64,000 nucleotides of DNA from the NCBI GenBank assembly GCA_021495925.1, contig JAKEKT010000008.1, positions 310,001-374,000 on the forward strand, read 5' to 3'. A model generated the notes under the pieces. That model was not told the origin of the DNA. It worked only from the letters and a program-made list of their open reading frames with translations, and ran no database searches. The position numbers and the translations under genes were made by a program. Source of the stretch: Diplodia intermedia (taxonomy: Eukaryota > Ascomycota > Dothideomycetes > Botryosphaeriales > Botryosphaeriaceae). Positions 11,283 to 23,933 of the stretch are shown here, piece after piece (position 1 is the stretch's first letter; the number at the start of each line of letters is the position of its first letter).

Positions 11283-14200
11283 ACGTATGTGCCCCATTGC
11301 TCCGTCTGCCGGCGGAGCGTGCGCGCCGCGCCGCACAGTATCGGAACACGAACGCGGAAGGCTGACATGCTGGCAGGACTATGCGGGTCGCAGGCGCCTC
11401 GAGCTCTCTCCCAACCCTCGGTCAAGAACGGCCTTCGAGTCCTGGAGTAAGCCGTGTTGGTGCCAGATCTGCAGGGAAATACCATGATTGGAGATGATTT
11501 CTGCTTTCAAGAGCTTGAACGAAAATGAAAGAATTGGTGCGGGGTATGCTATCAAAGACTACGCATTGGCACGAGGATGGTTCTAGCGTGGCAGAGACCC
11601 ATTGGCATACCCGGGATTAGGTAGCATTGGCATACAAAAAATACCCCAATTACATTGCTTCCGACTGCTCCCGCTAGCATCCATCTGATTGTACGATGAC
11701 ATGGTAGTTGAGATCTTTTCCGTTGTTCGATCAACCCGGTCCATTGGGAAAAGCAACGGACGCAAGGCCCTGCAGCATCCTGGACGCATCAGTACCCAAT
11801 GGGACCACAGCTGCTTGAGAACACATCGTGCATGAGCGACAGCTTGACGCAGCAGAGACAGCTATGCAACGGGTCGAGGGTGCCGCAGTCGGCTGTGATT
11901 TACGGATTCCATGTTGTAAACCTAATTAGGAAACCCAGCCCACTCTCTGAATGTTATCCCACGCGGCAACAATTCCGCCTCATCACCGCAATTTTGATTT
12001 GAGATGCCGGTGACTTTCTCCTACAACTCTAGCGCACTCGCTTTAATCTCCGTTGGTGCGCGCGTGGGAGGGCTGCTGCACCTGCGCACATTTCGGACAT
12101 GGTATTGGTTCTTCAACGGACCCTGAGCAGCCTCGCCGCCGGATATCAGGCTGCCGGTAAAAAGCATACAACCACGGTGCCGAGCCAGGAGGACCCTTCT
12201 AACGCTCACGTGGAAAGGACCTGTATGGATGATGGCGCAACCTAATTTTCCGGTTCCAAGATCAACAGCAGGCTCAAGATGCCGATACATCTGCCAAAGG
12301 CGCTACCGCTGCGATCACAAACCGAGAACAGGGTTAGAAACTCAACGCCAACTGGAGTCGGCGGATGCGGATGCGGATGACCACGAAAGTGCAACGGCGC
12401 GTCGGGGCAGCGGCGCGGTTTCGTCCGCCGATATGCAGAAGACAACAGCGGGGGCGTCATCGGACCCTGATAGGATCTCACGGCGCAGGCAGATGCCTGC
12501 TTGTAGATGCAGCCGTGGCAGCGGCAGGACGAAAGTTAGCAGCGATATCGGCGCTTGGCCTCGCTGGAGGGTCTGGCGAGCAGCTGCCCGGAGTGACTCA
12601 TGGGGAAAGCGTTCGCCTGAGGGTGGCGGAGGAGTGGGCAGACAGAGTGCCCAAAGAGAGGTTCCGTGTAATTCCGAGGCGTCTCGGCCTGCTCCGCGTC
12701 GAGTGGGTGGATATTTTGTCGCTGTAGCGGCATGGGTTCCAGGCCGGCGTCAGCTCGCGCCCGACGGCCGCGCGGGTTGCGCTCCCCATTTCGTCAATCC
12801 AGCGCCGCAAATCACTGCGTCCGAGGGGCGCCGACAGTCGCGGATGCGGGCCAGCAGCGTGCAGCTGGGCACGCGGGGAGTTTGGGACTCTATCAAGCAT
12901 GCCGCTTCCGGACGCGCGCACGCTGATGTGCGCCTTCGGGAGGGTCGCGATAAGGACAGGGCGGCGTCATGACGAGCTTGAATTACCCTCAGGGAAACTC
13001 GAGCAGCCAATGGTGGCCAATCAACGCCGCGGAAACACAAGCTCGAAACGTATGCGCGGGCTGATTTGCCGCCGCCATCTCCTCGTCGAAGCTTGGGCGA
13101 CGCTCAAGCCGCATGCGAGCTGCAGCGGCCTGCCTTCGCCATGTCATCGAGCAGCGCGCCGGCGAATCACAGGCGCTGCTTAGCTACTCCTGCTGCCACC
13201 GCCCTGGGAGGCCGGCGAGATCTAAGCGGCTTTCGGCTGCGCGCCGTGGCAGAAACCGTGGGGTAGCAGGGAATTTTTCATGACCGACGTATGCAGATAA
13301 ATAAACATGCGCGGAGCACCAGGCCCTGCCAAGCGCCCGCTGCGATTGCGGAGGGCGCGCGCGCGACCGTCAGGCGAGCGTCCGGGGAGGGCACTGCGAG
13401 GGCGAGCGACGGGGTCGCGAAGGGAGGCAGGCAGCGTTGCGGTCAACGGCATGGCGGACGGTGTAGCGGTCGTGTTCTCGGTGTAGCTTGCGCAGAGCAG
13501 AGACGGTGACGAAGCTGCTCAAGCTGCGGCGAGGCCAACCAGGCCATTGCCATTGGTAAAACAATTCCAAACGTGCCAATCAAAAATATCATAATTGAAT
13601 CTGGCTCTGGCTCTAGCGCTGTCCTCGCCTTCCCCACCTTCAGGGCAGGAGACGCCTTCATAAGCTGCCTCGCCGTCCGCCTCCGGCACACTCCTGCCTT
13701 CGCACTCCCTCTCCTCTGACTGTCACTCTGGTAGCGTTGCGCACGCAGTGACCCAGCCGTGCCTCCACAAACAAGACCATCCAGCGCGTGAGTGCTCTGT
13801 TCGATTCTCCCACCACCTGTCCTTGCCACATCCACATGCAGCAAAATTCCTGCCGAGCAGGGCTAGTATCGTGCGCCCCACACGTCCTGTGATTCGCCCA
13901 AGCTCTTATCGTCAGCGCCTGGGGACGACACAGAGGCGCCCTCTGGGGAGTGAGCTACATCATCTGCCTGGAGATCGTCGCGACGTGGTCGACCAGCTTG
14001 CGCACCAGACAGCTCGCCCGTCCACCCGTTGCTCGATTCTCGATCGCCACCGCCGGCCTGCTCTTTTTCCATTCCTCTGCCCGTTTGCTTGCAGCCCACA
14101 GCCGAAAATTCTCTCCCACCACACCACAACCTTCCACCTCTCCGTCGCCAACCCGACCGACGTCACTCTACTCACGCCGCACGCCCGAGACGAAGTACTT

Positions 14201-14329
14201 CGGGGCTTCCGCTAACCATTGACCTGTCCAGGCGGCAACACTACCAGATAACCCACGACACCTCACTCGCCAACAGCGCTCCTGCAGTACTCAATTCATC
14301 GCAGAACGATTCGGCCTGTCGCCGAAGCT
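11283..14329. other. Long intergenic region and probable glt1 promoter/leader
   Basis: This is 3 kb between chz1 and glt1, both plus strand, without a supportable gene. Frames over 100 codons exist on both strands near 12.2-13.0 kb, but they are Arg-rich and lack domain signals. A TGACTCA element (Gcn4/CpcA-like) occurs at 12594-12600. The last ~600 bp before glt1 are pyrimidine-rich, as fungal 5' leaders often are. Confidence 0.5.
13552..13580. promoter_or_regulatory. Paired CCAAT boxes upstream of glt1
   Basis: An inverted CCAAT (ATTGG at 13552-13556) and a direct CCAAT (13576-13580) lie about 20 bp apart, roughly 750 bp before the glt1 start. CCAAT boxes are bound by the fungal HAP/CBC complex. 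Function at this spot is inferred from position only. Confidence 0.35.
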
Positions 14330-17300
14330 ATGGGTCGGGTCTCGTTCGCGGAGGATACCAAACAATGCGACAGGATTGAGGAAGAGTACACGTCCAGTGT
14401 CTACGAGTACGAGAATACTCCGGACAACAAGTCATGGGCGGGCGCACTTCCCAAGAAGCAGGGTCTCTATGACCCGGAGCTGGAGAAGGATGCATGTGGT
14501 GTCGGTTTCGCTGCGTAAGTCACACATCCACTCGCACATGGGCATGCGCATGCCTCTCATCGGGCTCTTGGCTGACTGTGACACAGCAACATAAAGGGCG
14601 TCGCGAGCCACAAGATCGTCAGCGATGGTAAACTTCGTATCCCCCGAGACTCTAGGAAGAGACGCTGACGCATGGACTTCTCAGCTCGGAACCTTCTGTG
14701 CAACATGACCCACCGTGGTGCGGTCGGCTCAGACGCCAGAGATGGTGATGGTGCCGGTGTCATGACCTCCATCCCCCACAAGTTCTTCATCAAGAACTTC
14801 GAGCGGGACCAAGGCATCAAGCTGCCCCCTCAGGGCCAGTATGCCGCAGGCAACTTGTTCTTCAAGCCGGACACGGAGATATTGAAGGAGACGATTGCTA
14901 CGTTTGAGGAGATTACGGATTCTCTTGGGTTGCGGGTTCTTGGATGGCGAGAGGTTCCTAAGGACTCAACGCTGCTGGGGCCTGCGGCGCTTTCGAGGGA
15001 GCCTATCATCCTGCAGCCGTTCGTCGTTGCTAGGGATGCCTATGGCCCTAGCAATGCGCCGAAGGAGACATACTCCCAGGAGTTTGACGAGCCGTGGTTT
15101 GAGAGGCAGCTGTATGTGCTGCGCAAGAGGGCGACGCACGTCATTGGTCTTCACAACTGGTTTTACCTTTGCTCTTTGAGCAACAAGAACATCGTCTACA
15201 AGGGACAGCTTGCCCCCGTCCAAGTATACGAATATTACCACGATTTGGTCAATGTTGACTACGAGGGCCACTTTGCTCTCGTTCACTCCCGTTTCTCGAC
15301 GAACACATTCCCTAGCTGGGACCGCGCCCAGCCTCTGCGATGGGCCGCCCACAATGGTGAAATCAACACCCTGCGCGGCAACAAGAACTGGATGAGGGCC
15401 CGCGAGGGTAACCTGAAGTCCGATCTCTTCGGCGATGAGCTCGAGCTGCTGTTCCCCATCATCGAGGATGGCGGTTCCGACTCTGCGGCCTTCGACAACG
15501 TGCTCGAACTTCTCACGATTAACGGCGTTCTCTCTCTCCCTGAGGCTGTCATGCTCATGGTTCCTGAAGCGTGGCAGGGCAACCGTGCCGTGGACCCTGC
15601 GAAACAGGCTTTCTACGAGTGGGCCGGCTGCATGATGGAGCCCTGGGACGGTCCCGCTCTTTTCACTTTCGCTGACGGCAGGTACTGCGGTGCGAATCTT
15701 GACCGCAACGGTCTGCGTCCTTGCCGCTACTACGTCACGGATGACGACCGCATCATCTGCGCGTCTGAGGTCGGTACCATCGGCATTGACCCGGAGCGCG
15801 TTGTTCAGAAGGGCAGACTGCAGCCCGGAAGGATGCTTCTCGTCGACACCGTTGCTGGACGCATCGTCGACGACAGCGAGCTGAAGGCCACTGTGGCCAA
15901 CAGGCACGATTTCAGGGCATGGATCGAAAAGCACCTGCTCACCATGCAGGGCATTTACGGCGCTCTCACGCAAAAGGGCGAGGATCTCTCGCACGCCATT
16001 ACCGAGACTAAGATCCAGGAAGATCCCCGCCTGAAAGCTTTCGGCTATTCGCTAGAGCAAGTCAGTCTGCTCCTTGGTCCCATGGCTGCCGATTCCAAGG
16101 AAGCCCTTGGATCCATGGGTAACGATGCTCCGCTTGCATGCTTGGCTGGTCAGCCTCGCCTGCTCTCCGAGTACTTCCGCCAGCTCTTCGCTCAGGTCAC
16201 TAATCCCCCAATTGACCCTATTCGTGAGGCCATCGTCATGTCCTTGGAGGCGTATGTTGGTCCCCAGGGCAACTTGCTTGAAATGGACGAGACTCAGGCA
16301 CACCGTCTCCTCCTTCCCTCCCCCATTCTATCCATCGAGGAGTTCAATGCGCTGAACAACATGCACATCGTCCAACCCGCCTGGACCAGCAAGGTCATCG
16401 ATATTACCTTCCCGAAGAAGGACGGTGTCCAGGGCTACCTCGATGCTCTGGATAGCATCTGCGAGGCTGCAACCGCGTGCATCCAGGAGGGACACAGCAT
16501 CCTCGTCCTGTCCGACCGTGCTGTCTCCGCCGACCGCGTTCCGGTGTCTGCTCTGCTGGCTACCGGTATGGTTCACCATCATCTCGTGAGGAACAGGTGG
16601 CGGTCTCAAGTTGCACTTGTTGTCGAGACTGGCGAGGCACGTGAGGTCCACCACATGTGCGTTCTCGTTGGTTATGGTGCCGATGCTATCTGCCCGTACC
16701 TCGCTATCGAGTGTATTCTCAAGATGCACCGCGAGAAGCTCATCCGCAAGAAGCTTGAACCCAAGCAGCTCATTGACAACTACAAGCACTCTTGCGACGG
16801 TGGAATCCTGAAAGTCATGTCCAAGATGGGTATCTCAACCCTGCAGAGCTACAAGGGTGCCCAGATCTTCGAGGCTCTCGGTATCGACGACGCTGTTGTC
16901 GACCGCTGCTTCACTGGTACTGCCAGCCGTATCAAGGGTATGACTTTTGAGCTCATTGCTCAGGATGCCTTCGCGCTTCACGAGAAGGGCTTCCCGAGCC
17001 GCCCTATTGTCGAGGTTCCTGGTCTTGCTGAGACTGGCGAGTACCACTGGAGAGACGGTGGCGAGCCCCACGTCAACGATCCGAGTGCTATCGCCAACAT
17101 CCAGGATGCCGTTCGTTCCAAGAACGACAAGTCGTACGAGGCCTACTCTAAGATCGAGTACGAGCGCATCAAGGACTGCACTCTCCGTGGTCTCCTGGAC
17201 TTCAACTTCGAGGAGTGCACCCCTGTGCCCATTGAGCAGGTTGAGCCTTGGACCGAGATTGTCAGGCGTTGCGTTACTGGCGCCATGTCTTACGGTTCCA

Positions 17301-20300
17301 TTTCCATGGAGTCTCACTCGACTCTCGCCGTCGCCATGAACCGCCTCGGCGGTAAGTCCAACACCGGCGAGGGTGGTGAAGATCCTGAACGCAGCGCAAT
17401 CATGGAGAATGGAGACACGATGAGATCTGCAATCAAGCAGATTGCCTCTGGTCGTTTCGGTGTCACCAGCCACTACCTTGCCGACGCCGACGAGCTCCAG
17501 ATCAAAATGGCCCAGGGTGCTAAGCCCGGCGAGGGTGGTGAGCTGCCTGGCCACAAGGTCTCTGGCGCCATTGCTAAGACCCGTCACTCCACTGCTGGTG
17601 TCGGTCTGATTTCGCCTCCTCCCCACCACGACATCTACTCGATCGAGGACCTTAAGCAGCTCATTTACGACCTGAAGTGCTCGAACCCTCGCTCTCGTGT
17701 CTCCGTCAAGCTCGTTTCCGAGACTGGTGTGGGTATCGTCGCCTCCGGTGTCGCCAAGGCCAAGGCCGACCACATCCTGATTTCCGGTCACGACGGTGGT
17801 ACCGGTGCCTCCAGGTGGACTGGTATCAAGTACGCCGGTCTGCCATGGGAGCTGGGTCTGGCTGAGACTCACCAGACCTTGGTTCTGAACGACCTCCGTG
17901 GTCGTGTCATCGTCCAGACTGATGGCCAGATCCGTACCGGCCGTGACGTCGCCATTGCTACCCTGCTTGGTGCCGAGGAGTGGGGCTTTGCTACTACCCC
18001 TCTGATTGCCATGGGTTGTATTATGATGAGGAAGTGCCGTAAGTATATTCGCATCCACTTGAAACGATGCCAAAGACTGACGAAGTAACAGACCTGAACA
18101 CCTGCCCTGTCGGTATTGCCACCCAGGACCCCGAACTCCGCAAGAAGTTCTTGGGCACCCCTGAGCACGTCATCAACTTCTTCTATTACATCGCCAACGA
18201 GCTGCGTGCCATAATGGCCAAGCTTGGTTTCCGCACCATCAACGAGATGGTTGGCCGTTGCGATGTCCTCAAGATCCGCGATGACCTTCGCACTGCCAAG
18301 ACGGAGAACATTGACCTCTCGCTCATCCTTACTCCTGCTCACACCCTCCGCCCTGGAGTTGCCACGTACAACGTCCGCAAGCAGGACCACCGCCTCCATG
18401 TCCGCCTGGACAACAAGCTTATCGCCGAGTCCGAGCTTGCTCTTGAGAAGGGTCTGCCCACCCGCATTGAGTGCGACATTGTCAACACTGACCGTGCCAT
18501 GGGTGCCTCTCTGTCTTACCAGATTAGCAAGAGGTACGGTGAGGCCGGTCTGCCGCAGGATACCATCCACGTCAACATCAAGGGTTCCGCGGGTCAATCG
18601 TTCGGTGCCTACCTGGCTCCTGGTGTCACTCTGGAGCTCGAGGGTGATGCCAACGACTACGTCGGAAAGGGTCTGTCTGGCGGCCGCCTCATCGTCTACC
18701 CTCCCAGGTCGGCTGTCTTCAAGGCTGAGGAGAACGTTCTCATTGGTAACGTCTGCTTGTACGGTGCCACTCGCGGCACTTGCTTCTTCCGTGGTGTTGC
18801 TGCCGAACGTTTTGCCGTTCGCAACTCTGGTGTCACCGCCGTCGTTGAGGGTGTCGGTGACCACGGCTGCGAGTACATGACGGGTGGTCGCATCCTCATT
18901 CTCGGCTCCACTGGCCGCAACTTCGCTGCGGGTATGTCCGGTGGTATTGCTTATGTCCTGGACATGTTCCACGACTTCGAGGGCAAGGTCAATCAGGAGA
19001 TGGTAGAGCTCTCTGGTCTGGAGGATCCGACTGAGATTGCCTTCCTCCGCGGTCTGATCGAGGACCACCACCACTACACTGGTTCCGAGCTGGCTGCTCG
19101 CATCCTGCTTGACTTCAACCGCGCTCTTCCCCGTTTCGTCAAGGTCCTTCCCACGGACTACAAGCGCGTTCTCCAGGAGGAGGCAGCCAAGGCCGCCGAG
19201 GCTAAGAAGCAGCAGTACCCTCTGCCCATTCTTCCTGGCAACCCCGTTCGCACTGCTCACGAGGAATCCAAGAAGGAGGCTGAGAAGGACAAGAAGAAGA
19301 GCGATCTCCTTGACATCGAGGAGAGCGTTGGCGATGCCAAGGCCGAGAAGAAGCGTTCTGCTCTTGTCCTCGACAAGACCAAGGGCTTCATGAAGTACCA
19401 GCGCCGCTCTGAGAAGTACCGCAACCCGAAGACTCGCACCCGCGATTGGCAGGAGCTGTCTTCGCGTCTCACCGAGGACGAGCTCAAGTACCAGACCGCT
19501 CGCTGCATGGACTGCGGTGTTCCCTTCTGTCAGTCTGACAGCGGTTGCCCCATCTCCAACATCATCCCCAAGTGGAATGAACTGGTGTTCCAAAACCAGT
19601 GGCAAGATGCGCTCAGGCGTCTGCTCATGACCAACAACTTCCCCGAGTTCACTGGTCGTGTCTGCCCCGCCCCTTGCGAGGGCGCTTGTGTTCTTGGCAT
19701 CAACGAAGACCCCGTTGGCATCAAGTCGATTGAGTGCGCCATCATCGACCGTGGTTTCGAGATGGGTTGGATGGTTCCTTCGCCGCCCAAGGTCCGCACT
19801 GGCAAGAAGATCGCCATCATCGGCTCTGGTCCTGCCGGTCTCGCCGCCGCCGACCAGCTGAACAAGGCCGGCCACGAGGTCACCGTCTACGAACGCGCTG
19901 ACCGGATGGGTGGTCTCCTCATGTATGGTATCCCCAACATGAAGCTCGACAAGAAGGTTGTCCAGCGTCGCATCGACTTCATGGCGGCTGAGGGCATCCA
20001 CTTCCAGCCTGGTGTCGCCGTTGGCGAGGGTGACATCACTCTCGACTCTCTGAGGGGTGAGAACGACGCAGTCATTCTGGCGACCGGCGCTACCGTTGCT
20101 CGTGACCTACCCATTACCGGTCGCAAGCTTGAGGGCATCCACTTCGCCATGGAGTTCCTCCACAAGAACACCAAGTCCCTTCTCGACTCCAACCTGGCCG
20201 ACGACTCCTACATCTCGGCCAAGGGCAAGCACGTTGTTGTCATCGGTGGTGGTGACACTGGTAATGACTGTATCGGTACTTCGCTCCGCCACGGCGCCAA

Positions 20301-20919
20301 GTCGGTCACCAACTTCGAGCTGCTGCCTCAGCCCCCGCCGGAGCGTGCCCGCGACAACCCATGGCCTCAGTGGCCTCGTATCTACCGCGTGGACTACGGA
20401 CACTCCGAGGTCAAGACCCACCACGGCAAGGATCCGCGTGAGTACTGCGTCATGTCCAAGGACTTTGTCGACGACGGCAGTGGACGCATCAAGGGCATTA
20501 ACACGATCCGTGTCGAGTGGACCAAGAGCGCCACTGGCGGTTGGGACATGAAGCAGGTTGAGGGCAGTGAGCAGTACTTCCCTGCTGACCTCGTCCTGCT
20601 CTCCATGGGATTCCTGGGTCCTGAGGAGCGTGTCCTTGGCGACAGCATCGAGAAGGACGCCCGTAAGAATGTCAAGACTCCTCCGGGCAAATACAACACC
20701 AACATCCCTGGTGTCTTCGCCGCTGGTGATTGCCGTCGCGGCCAGTCTCTCATCGTCTGGGGCATCAACGAGGGCCGCATGTGCGCTCGCGACGTCGACA
20801 CCTTCCTTACTGGCGTTGGTACCCAGCTACCTGTCACTGGCGGCATCGTCAAGCGCCCTCCGTATGAGCTCATGAACCAGGAGGCTGCCCCCAAGGAGCT
20901 CATCACCGCCGCCGCGTAA
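14330..20919 (+). CDS. glt1: Glutamate synthase (NADH-GOGAT), single-chain
   Basis: Four exons (14330-14514, 14587-14627, 14685-18038 and 18092-20919) encode 2135 residues, full length for fungal NADH-GOGAT. The enzyme makes two glutamates from glutamine and 2-oxoglutarate using NADH, in ammonium assimilation. Cys56 in DACGVGF is the glutaminase nucleophile exposed after propeptide removal. The class II amidotransferase domain is followed by the central and FMN-binding domains. The 3Fe-4S cysteines are C1187, C1193 and C1198 (CIMMRKCHLNTC), and the GXGXG helix begins near residue 1358. The GltD-like C-terminal part carries a cysteine cluster (CMDCGVPFC, near 1665), a FAD site ([12 protein letters not shown], about 1770) and an NADH site ([10 protein letters not shown], about 1909). 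Codon use is C/T-ending and biased, consistent with high expression. The third intron falls inside the 3Fe-4S motif. Confidence 0.98.
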
Positions 20920-21610
20920 GTGCTGATATGAGCACGGATAACGTTCCTCGCTTCCAAGGGGCATCCGATCACGTTCTTTCCTTGCGATACCCAAATCAAT
21001 GTTACAAAAAGGATGACTGTACAGCGAGTAGCGGTAGAGGATGACGAGCCATTATTTTCCTTCTTTCAACGAACATCAAGAAGTTCAAGAATTTTCATGG
21101 TATGGATGGTAACGCTTGTACGATGATGGATAGGGGATACGGGACAGGGACTACAGCGAAGGAGCAAACGGGGAAAAGGTATAAAAGGACGATTCATTCC
21201 AGCTTGAAAAAAAGTTGGGCGGCATGGATTTGCTCTTTAGGGTCCTTTCAATTCACTCTTGTACAGTTTTGCTTTTTCCTCCCCCGATCTCTCTTTTCTC
21301 TCTAGCCTTTTCGACTTGCTCTTATTGCGACGGATGGGGAGGGCGTTATGTTTTACACTTGCGGTTCCCCTTACTTTTCGCTGGGTTTTATTTGTGCATT
21401 TGAGTTATGATAAAGCACCGCGGTCCGTGAGCTGGCTACAATCACTTCAAATAGCGTTAGCGGCAATGGATCGTGTCAAGATATTGGTGCTCTGCCTGTG
21501 AAACAGCTCCAGATACATTTGAGTGACTTAGATCAACATGGCGTATCTGAATCTACCCACGACTGAGAATTACGGGCCGCCCAAAGAATTCTCACATGGG
21601 ATGGATAGTT

Positions 21611-21674
21611 GAATACAAGATCCGGACGTAAAGGCGCGAATTAAATCCTATATTTACGTCCGGACCTTGTATTC
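21611..21674. repeat. Near-perfect inverted repeat, 22-bp arms
   Basis: Arms 21611-21632 and 21653-21674 are reverse complements with one mismatch and flank a 20-bp AT-rich spacer. Each arm ends inward with the core TCCGGACGTAAA. It could be a small hairpin, a regulatory palindrome or a remnant of a foldback element. It lies between glt1 and the dehydrogenase gene. Confidence 0.85.
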
Positions 21675-22141
21675 ATCTGCCTATATGAATATCTTAATGC
21701 GGCATCTGTGTAAAGCATATGCGGGTGGGCAATTTCTTTGTCACCCGCCGTGGCCCGGAGCACTGTGGTCCAAGGGCGAAAGCTTCGGACAACAGAAGTC
21801 CGGCAGCCTGGACCAGACCGGGAACGCATGATTAGCTTGCAGCATCTGATTGGATCGCTAGTCTCTATCAACGGTCCTTCCGGCGCCGACATGGACCGGT
21901 TTCCGGAGCTCTTTCCCCGCAATCTTTCGCTTGATCTGCCCCACCACTACCCCTCTCTCACCCTGCACAAAAGCGTCGAGGACTCGCTGCTGACGCTGAC
22001 CTTTGCCCGCATCCAGACAATGGCCTCGATCCACGGGCCATCTGATGCAGGGCCATCTCATCCCGGGTTAGAAATCTGCGGCCCGCAGTCACCCAACCCG
22101 GCCCGGTCAGGACAGCTCCGGCAACGAGGCGCATTCCCACC

Positions 22142-22149
22142 TATAAAAG
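22142..22149 (+). promoter_or_regulatory. TATA box (TATAAAAG) upstream of the dehydrogenase
   Basis: A TATAAAAG element lies about 210 bp before the ATG at 22360, in an otherwise GC-rich context. It matches the TATA consensus. The transcription start is not visible. Confidence 0.45.
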
Positions 22150-22359
22150 AGAAACGAACAGCTCCGCTGGAAGCTGCCCTGGTGATGGTGTGATCACGCT
22201 ATCGGCTCCCTCCGTCGAGCACGCAATCCACACCTATTGACCGTTATAGAAAGAGCAAAACAGCCGCAAGCAAAAGCTTCTAGTCCCTTGTATCAAGGAA
22301 GAGTTCATCAACTCCGGGAAGTCCTTGTGTCTGGTTGACACCACCGCACAACTATCATC

Positions 22360-23702
22360 ATGGGTAGCAATGGCGTCTGGCCTGCGGAGTCGGAGAAGGT
22401 GTGTATGTTCGAAGCTTTTCTTTCTGCCTCCCACGCTCTCACTCTATATGGGGGTTCCGCTCATAGAGTAGCAATTGAGAGCGTATTTCTCAATGGCACC
22501 ATGGATGAAGTAAGAAAATAACAGCCAAACTGACGGAACGCCCACCCACAACGCAGAACCCGTCGCTCCTCCTCTACAACCCGCACGACGCGCGGCACGA
22601 GAACCGCCCCGTCCCGCAGCCCTCGGACCCGCACGACGTCCTCGTCCGCATCGCCTACGTCGGCTGCTGCGGCAGCGACGTGCACTTCTGGCACCACGGC
22701 GGCATGTCGCGCAAGGTCTCGCCCACCAACCCCATCGTCATGGGCCACGAGGCGTCGGGCGTCGTCGCCGCCGTGGGGCCGGCCGTGACGTCGCTCGCGC
22801 CGGGCGACCAGGTCGCCGTCGAGCCGGGCTACCCGTGCCGCCGCTGCCGCGCGTGCAAGGAGGGCCGCTACAACCTGTGCAAGCTGATGCGCTTCGCCGC
22901 GGCGCCGGGCGGCGTCGCGGGGGGCGGTGGCGGCAGCGGCGGCATGGACAAGGTCGCGACGGACGGCACGCTGTGCAAGTACTTCCGCATCCCCGAGGAC
23001 TTCTGCTACCGGCTGGGCGACGGCGTGGGGCTGGACGAGGCCGTCCTGGTCGAGCCGCTGGCCGTCGCCGTGCACGCCAACCGCCTCGCCGACGTCAAGT
23101 CCGGCCAGCTCGTCGTCGTCATGGGCAGCGGCACCATCGGCCTGTTCTGCGCCGCCGTCGCGCACGCCTTCGGCGCCGCCAAGGTCGTCGTCGTCGACGT
23201 GCTGGAGCGGAAGCTCGAGTTCGCCAGGGGCTTCGTGCCGGGCGTGCAGACATTCCTACCACCACCACCCACCGCCAGCCCCAAGGAGTCCGACGATGAC
23301 GACGGCGACGCCGTCAGCGAGGCCACGGCCGCGCGCATGATCCGCGAGCACGGCCTCGGCGACGGCGCCGACGTCGTCCTCGAGGCCACGGGCGCCGAGC
23401 CCTGCGTGCAGACGGGCGTGCACGTGCTGCGCTCCGGCGGCACCTTCATCCAGACGGGCCTGGGCAAGGCGCGGCTGCAGTTCCCCATGGTGCGCATGAG
23501 CGAGAAGGAGCTCACCCTGCGCGGCTGCTTCCGCTACGGCGCGGGCGACTTCGAGCTCGCGCTGCAGCTGATGCGCGAGGGCAAGGTGAGGGTGAAGCCG
23601 CTCATCAGCTCCGAGGTGCCGTTCGAGCGCGCGACCGAGGCGTGGGAGAGGACCGGCAGGGGCGAGGGGATCAAGAATCTGATCAGGGGGGTGCTGGATT
23701 GA
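22360..23702 (+). CDS. Zinc-dependent polyol (sorbitol/xylitol-type) dehydrogenase, MDR family
   Basis: Two exons (22360-22398 and 22557-23702) encode 394 residues. Medium-chain dehydrogenases of this type oxidise polyols such as xylitol, sorbitol or L-arabinitol with NAD+ in the cytosol. The catalytic zinc region is GCCGSDVHFW with GHEASG, and the structural zinc cysteines are CRRCRACKEGRYNLC. The nucleotide-binding motif is VMGSGTIGLFCA, and EPLAVAVHA is typical of the family. Two features are odd: a glycine-rich insert (GGVAGGGGGSGG, about residue 130) and a Pro/Asp-rich insert (PPPPTASPKESDDDDGD) after the Rossmann fold. The coding exon is extremely GC-rich at third positions, unlike glt1. 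The exact substrate cannot be told from sequence. It is tail-to-tail with the Zn2Cys6 regulator, only about 230 bp apart. Confidence 0.88.
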
Positions 23703-23933
23703 TCGGTCGAGGCAGAGTTTGGGGGAGGGGGTTGGTTGGTTTGCGGTTGAGGGATAAGTGGCAGCTCGGGATTTTGGAGCTTTTGAAGAGATGTGACATA
23801 TTGCGACTGCAGAAAAATGTTCAACGCTTTACCCCTCGCCAGATTATGCATTTTAAGACGCTTTTGTGAAGGACCGAATTTTTTTGGGTTGTTATGCGGA
23901 AACCATCTAGTTTCATGTCACCGCGCTGTCTTT

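Larger units (their letters stand above)
20920..22359. other. Intergenic region between glt1 and the dehydrogenase gene
   Basis: This holds the T-rich 3' region of glt1 (about 21.0-21.4 kb), then a 22-bp-arm inverted repeat listed separately, then the promoter of the downstream dehydrogenase. No gene was seen. Confidence 0.55.

Noticed and set aside
12229..12972. 247-codon plus-strand frame between chz1 and glt1
   Set aside because: Arg/Ser/Ala-rich, no domain, and equal-length frames exist on the other strand.
16835..20001. Long antisense frames (up to 710 codons) over glt1
   Set aside because: Shadows created by the biased codon use of glt1. Their Val/Leu/Thr/Asp-rich translations have no family match I recognise.
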